From: UBA4744 sp963707435
GTDB lineage: Bacteria; Actinomycetota; Acidimicrobiia; Spongiisociales; UBA4744
Direction of reading: 5' to 3'
Length of the DNA: 64,000 bases
Assembly (NCBI GenBank): GCA_963707435.1
Contig: CAVPPF010000004.1
Coordinates: 124,001 to 188,000 of the forward strand
The notes below the pieces were generated by a model, which was not told the origin of the DNA, did no database searches, and worked only from the letters and a program-made list of their open reading frames with translations. Both the position numbers and the translations under genes were made by a program. This document shows positions 60,766-64,000 of this stretch, piece by piece. How positions within the stretch are numbered: position 1 is the stretch's first letter; the number at the start of each line of letters is the position of its first letter.

Positions 60766-61140
60766 ATGAGAATCCGAACACTGACGATATCTCTTGCCCT
60801 TGCTCTGGTGACGGTTGCCTGTGGGGGCGACGATGCTGCCACGACCACCACTACTGAGGCCACCGGCACTACCCAGGCAGCCACTACCACGGAAGCCACC
60901 ACTACCACTGAGGCGACCACCACCACCGCCGAGGCGACCACGACTACTCAAGAGGCGACCACCACGACAGCTGCGACTGTGGCTGCACCGTTGATCCCCT
61001 CCGATCACGCCGATCGGAACGAGTGCATGTCGTGCCACGCTGAAGGAGTTGCCGGCGCGTCAAAGGTCCCGGATGTGCCCGACCACTCTGGTATGGCGGA
61101 TGACCGGCAAGTTTGCGCTGCCTGCCACGGAACCGAGTGA
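60766..61140 (+). CDS. diheme c-type cytochrome lipoprotein
   Basis: 124 residues: lipoprotein signal with lipobox VTVAC, a 50-residue Thr/Ala/Glu linker (repeats such as ATTTTEATTT), then two heme-binding CxxCH motifs, CMSCHAEG and CAACHGTE, with spacing His (DHADRN; DHSGM) that could be axial ligands. A small surface electron carrier, perhaps a multiheme fragment of a larger system. GGAAGGAAA site before ATG 60766. No cytochrome maturation genes nearby. Confidence 0.75.
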   Translation: MRIRTLTISLALALVTVACGGDDAATTTTTEATGTTQAATTTEATTTTEATTTTAEATTTTQEATTTTAATVAAPLIPSDHADRNECMSCHAEGVAGASKVPDVPDHSGMADDRQVCAACHGTE

Positions 61141-61236
61141 GGTAGGTTCGGGCGGACCGGTTCCGGCCGGAAAACGACGGAGGCGTCCCGACGTCGGACC
61201 AAAGGTGGCATCGTTTCCTCGGAACGGGGATGAGCG

Positions 61237-61419
61237 TTGCTCTCGGCTGTGGACAAGGCAGCCGCCTTGGTCGTACGCCTCACCAACAACCTCCCGCTGC
61301 CGGACGGCAACAAACGGCTGGTTCGGACCGGCGTTCCCGGTCGGATGTTTCTGGATACGGGAGTGTTGCCGGCCCAGCACGCAACCGGCCGAGCTAGTGA
61401 CATTCGCTCGATCTCCTAG
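61237..61419 (+). pseudogene. remnant of a Doc/Fic-family toxin gene
   Basis: The frame at 61237-61419 contains DKAAALVVRLTNNLPLPDGN and KRLVRTG, then RMFLDTG, which resembles the Doc core HPFxDGNKR and following helix. Only about 40 residues match, the Fic His is replaced (NNLPLPDGNKR), no ribosome site or antitoxin is present, and the tail is out of register. I read it as a decayed addiction-module fragment. Confidence 0.4.
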
Positions 61420-61426
61420 CTATACA
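61397..61426 (+). promoter_or_regulatory. promoter of threonine synthase
   Basis: GTGACA (61397-61402), an 18-bp spacer and TATACA (61421-61426) are a good -35/-10 pair. The ATG is at 61437, so the transcript would have a leader of only a few bases. Confidence 0.5.
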
Positions 61427-61436
61427 CTCTGCCGGT

Positions 61437-62702
61437 ATGCTCGCCCACTCGGCCAACCTGACCGAAGACCGCCCTACCTTTGTTTCTCATCTCGAGTGCT
61501 CCGCCACCGGCGAGCACCACGCCGCCGACCGGGTGCATGGACTATCGACGGCCGGAAAGCCCCTTCTGGTCCGATACGACCTGTCGGCGTTGGCAAACAG
61601 CCTGGACCGGATCACGCTGGCTGCCCGCCCGCCGGACATGTGGCGCTACCGGGAGTTCCTGCCGGTGCGGGAAACGGCCAGCGTCGTCTCGCTGGGCGAG
61701 TCGATGACCCCGCTGGTGCCGCTCCACAAGATCGAAGCCGAGACCGGCAGCGCCGAGGTTCTGGTCAAGGACGAGGGCCGCCTGCCGACCGGCTCGTTCA
61801 AAGCTCGCGGTCTGGCGATGGCGGTAACCATGGCCCGGGAGCTGGGGCTCACCCGGCTGGCGATGCCGACCAATGGCAACGCCGGCGCGGCCCTCGCCGC
61901 GTACGGCAGCCGGGCCGGTATCGAAACCTTCGTCTTCTGTCCGGATGACACGCCTGAGGTCAACGTGCGAGAGATTGCACTCCAGGGAGCCAGGGTGTGG
62001 CGCGTCAACGGACTGATCAACGACTGCGGCAGGATCGTTGCCGAGGGGAAGGAGCCGATGGGGTGGTTCGATTTCTCGACACTCAAGGAGCCCTACCGGA
62101 TCGAGGGAAAGAAGACCATGGGCCTGGAATTGGCCGAACAACTCGGGTGGGCGACCCCGGATGTCATCTTCTACCCGACCGGCGGAGGAACCGGGTTGAT
62201 CGGCATGTGGAAGGCCTTCCGCGAACTGGCAGAGATCGGATGGTTGGGCGAACCGCTACCGAGGATGGTCGCCGTCCAGTCGACCGGTTGTGCCCCGATT
62301 GTTCGCGCCTACGAAGCGGGAGCCGATCACGCGGAGTCCTGGGACAACGCCCACACGATTGCGGCCGGAATCCGGGTACCTGCGGCAATCGGCGACTTCC
62401 TGATCCTGGCGGCGATCAAGGAGAGCGGCGGGTTCGCAATCGCCGTCACCGATGAGGAAATCGACCAGGCCCAGAAGTACGTTCCCGGACAGGAAGGTCT
62501 CCTGCTCTCCCCGGAAGGGGCTGCCACCTATGCGGCGTACCGCCGGGCCCTGGCCGAGGGCCGGATCGACCAGGCAGACCGGGTGATGCTGTTCAACTGC
62601 GGAAACGGGTTGAAGTACCCGATGCCGCCTGCTGATCGCCGCCTCGACCGCCATCAACCGATCGACTGGAACACGATCGAGAAGCCGGTTCGAAAGAGCT
62701 AG
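61437..62702 (+). CDS. thrC: threonine synthase
   Basis: 421 residues. The PLP Lys is in LPTGSFKARG, with AMPTNGNAGAALAAYGS and YPTGGGTGLIG for phosphate binding. The N-terminal segment includes a zinc-ribbon-like CSATGEHHAADRVHG piece that lost its Cys pairs. Converts O-phospho-homoserine to threonine. No hom or thrB nearby. Confidence 0.9.
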   Translation: MLAHSANLTEDRPTFVSHLECSATGEHHAADRVHGLSTAGKPLLVRYDLSALANSLDRITLAARPPDMWRYREFLPVRETASVVSLGESMTPLVPLHKIEAETGSAEVLVKDEGRLPTGSFKARGLAMAVTMARELGLTRLAMPTNGNAGAALAAYGSRAGIETFVFCPDDTPEVNVREIALQGARVWRVNGLINDCGRIVAEGKEPMGWFDFSTLKEPYRIEGKKTMGLELAEQLGWATPDVIFYPTGGGTGLIGMWKAFRELAEIGWLGEPLPRMVAVQSTGCAPIVRAYEAGADHAESWDNAHTIAAGIRVPAAIGDFLILAAIKESGGFAIAVTDEEIDQAQKYVPGQEGLLLSPEGAATYAAYRRALAEGRIDQADRVMLFNCGNGLKYPMPPADRRLDRHQPIDWNTIEKPVRKS

Positions 62703-62762
62703 TCGCTACCCCGGGTTCCAGGCGGTTCGGGCCGGAAGGCGAGCCCCGGCGTTCGGACCTCG

Positions 62763-64000
62763 CTACTCGACGACGACTGAAATGGTGTGGTAGCTGGTAG
62801 CGCCATCGGGTCGGGGCGGCCGGAACTCGCTGGTCTGCGTATCGCCGTTCCCGTCGGTAGCCCGGACCTGCAGCTCATGGGTACCGGGCTCGGCGTCCCA
62901 GTTGATAGACCACTGCCGCCAGCTGTCATTGCTGAGCGATTCGGAAAGCTCCGCCTCCGTCCAACCGTTGCCATCGACCTGAACCTCCACCCGGCTGATG
63001 CCCCGTCCCGGCGCCCAGGCCACCCCGGCGATCTGCCGCTTTTCTGCCACGACGCGGGCGTTCGGTCGAGGCGTGTCGATGCGGGACTGCGTCTTGATCG
63101 GTGCCTCTTTCGCCCAGCCCTTCGGAACCCAGTACGCATCGAACGCGTCCCATCCCGTCAGTTCGATCTCGGATAGCCACTTGGTGGCGGACACATAGCC
63201 GTACAGACCGGCAACGACGAGACGGGCCGGGAAGCCGTGATCCGTTGGGAGGGGCTCGCCGTTCATCCCGACCGCCAGGAGGGCCTCGCGTCCGTCGAAG
63301 GCTGCCTCAGTTGGAAAACCAACGGTGAAACCGTCCACCGAACGTCCGACGATCTGATCGGCGCCGGGTTGAACCTCGGCTCGGTCGAGAAGGTCCGAAA
63401 GTGGCACTCCCAGCCACCTGGCATTGCCGACGAGACCCCCGCCCACTCGATTCGACACGCAGGACAGGGTCACGTATCGCTCAACCATCGGGAGATCGAG
63501 GATGTCGTCGTAGGTCAGCTCGTAGGGTCGGCCGACCATGCCGGAGATCTTGAGCGACCAGGTTTCGAGGTTGACCCGCGGCACGGACAGGGCAGTGTCG
63601 ATTCGGTAGAAGGCATCATTCGGCGTCACGATCGGGGAAATACCGTCGACATCGAGCGAGGTGCCCGGACCGGGAACCGGGAGCGGCTCTCCTGCGGCCG
63701 GCAAGACCACCTCTGCCCGGCTGGTCGCCATCTTCACTCGATCGACCAGGAACCGGCCGGCGACGGCGGTGATACCGGCCAGGAGTGTGAACGCGCCAAC
63801 GCCCCGGAAGAAAGCCCGGCGGGCGAGGTCGGGTTCAACGCTGGAAGCTTCGGGCTGACCGATCCGACGAATCATGAAGAACCATGCGGCAAGTCCGGCT
63901 CCGGCAGCGAGCGCCGCAACGAGAATCGAAGGCACAGCGTCGCTCTGCGGGTCGCGGATGGCGGCGACGGCGCCCAGCGCACCAAAGGCGAGAAACCCGA
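62763..64000 (-). CDS. membrane-anchored SUOX-type molybdopterin oxidoreductase, 5' end missing
   Basis: 412 residues seen, frame open to the window edge upstream of the GTG at 63935, so the start is outside. Hydrophobic segments (LVAALAAGAGLAAWFFM; FTLLAGITAVAG) precede the catalytic domain with the Mo-ligand Cys in VTLSCVSNRVGGGLVGN and TDHGFPARLVV. A C-terminal Ig-like domain (VQVDGNGWTEAEL to SISVVVE-type strand) follows, as in sulfite oxidase. Unlike XdhC clients, SUOX enzymes do not use sulfurated dinucleotide cofactor, so the window holds two different Mo branches. Substrate unknown. Confidence 0.85.
   Translation of the reverse strand, partial: GFLAFGALGAVAAIRDPQSDAVPSILVAALAAGAGLAAWFFMIRRIGQPEASSVEPDLARRAFFRGVGAFTLLAGITAVAGRFLVDRVKMATSRAEVVLPAAGEPLPVPGPGTSLDVDGISPIVTPNDAFYRIDTALSVPRVNLETWSLKISGMVGRPYELTYDDILDLPMVERYVTLSCVSNRVGGGLVGNARWLGVPLSDLLDRAEVQPGADQIVGRSVDGFTVGFPTEAAFDGREALLAVGMNGEPLPTDHGFPARLVVAGLYGYVSATKWLSEIELTGWDAFDAYWVPKGWAKEAPIKTQSRIDTPRPNARVVAEKRQIAGVAWAPGRGISRVEVQVDGNGWTEAELSESLSNDSWRQWSINWDAEPGTHELQVRATDGNGDTQTSEFRPPRPDGATSYHTISVVVE

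Noticed and set aside
1..64000. CRISPR arrays, insertion sequences, prophage or integron
   Set aside because: No regularly spaced repeats, transposase or integrase motifs, or attachment-like flanks were found.

Overview
This is high-GC DNA from an actinobacterium. Start codons are a mix of ATG and GTG, many same-strand neighbours overlap by ATGA or GTGA, and several families are typical of Actinomycetota: an HbhA-like Lys/Ala/Pro protein behind its XRE regulator, the ClpS-DUF2017 pair, a BldC-like HTH protein, an EtfD-like iron-sulfur membrane protein, and a SigK-type sigma factor with an RskA-type anti-sigma factor. A heliorhodopsin and the overall gene style fit the class Acidimicrobiia, but that placement is inference. 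I saw no rRNA, tRNA, CRISPR array, insertion sequence or prophage. The window reads as chromosomal backbone with a few accessory scraps.

1-13 kb: lipid acyltransferase, XRE/HbhA-like pair, DUF2975/XRE pair, molybdenum-cofactor genes (MocA-like, XdhC), a Vms1/eRF1-like protein, M15 peptidase, rhodanese, rRNA uracil methyltransferase, DUF2017-ClpS, BldC-like HTH and a CpaE-like ATPase. 13-26 kb: prephenate dehydratase, secreted proteins, a GH13 amylase, an HD-GYP protein with outside Ig-like repeats, EtfD-like oxidoreductase and a PspA/TPM-like/PspC membrane-stress group. 25-32 kb: redox repair (Bcp, MsrA), proline metabolism (PutA-type ProDH, ProC), uridine kinase, acyltransferase and photolyase. 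32-41 kb: a surface module (class F sortase, DUF4397 protein, ECF sigma, anti-sigma), SDR, toroid protein, lipoprotein, SurE and a dense RNA-structure region. 41-56 kb: ABC transporter, HAD phosphatase, heliorhodopsin, acyltransferase, RraA, MFS, a DUF1704 / N-formylglutamate amidohydrolase / ATP-grasp group, a protein made of twelve 22-residue repeats, and a heterodimeric ABC exporter. 56-64 kb: acyl-CoA dehydrogenase, histidine-kinase-like ATPase, a probable selenoprotein, a diheme lipoprotein, threonine synthase and the end of a molybdopterin oxidoreductase.

The most notable items are: (i) a peroxiredoxin-like gene at 60046-60594 whose redox Cys position is an in-frame TGA followed at once by a hairpin, so probably selenocysteine; (ii) a heliorhodopsin with every key residue; (iii) a 274-residue protein that divides without gaps into twelve 22-mers; (iv) an unassigned, heavily structured RNA region with a 14-codon ORF and competing helices (40.70-40.92 kb); (v) a DUF1704 metallopeptidase-like gene facing an amidohydrolase/ATP-grasp pair; (vi) an anti-sigma gene split by an apparent frameshift. 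Redox maintenance recurs (Bcp, MsrA, rhodanese, the Prx-like protein), as does light response (photolyase, heliorhodopsin). EtfD and the acyl-CoA dehydrogenase could serve the same beta-oxidation electron route.
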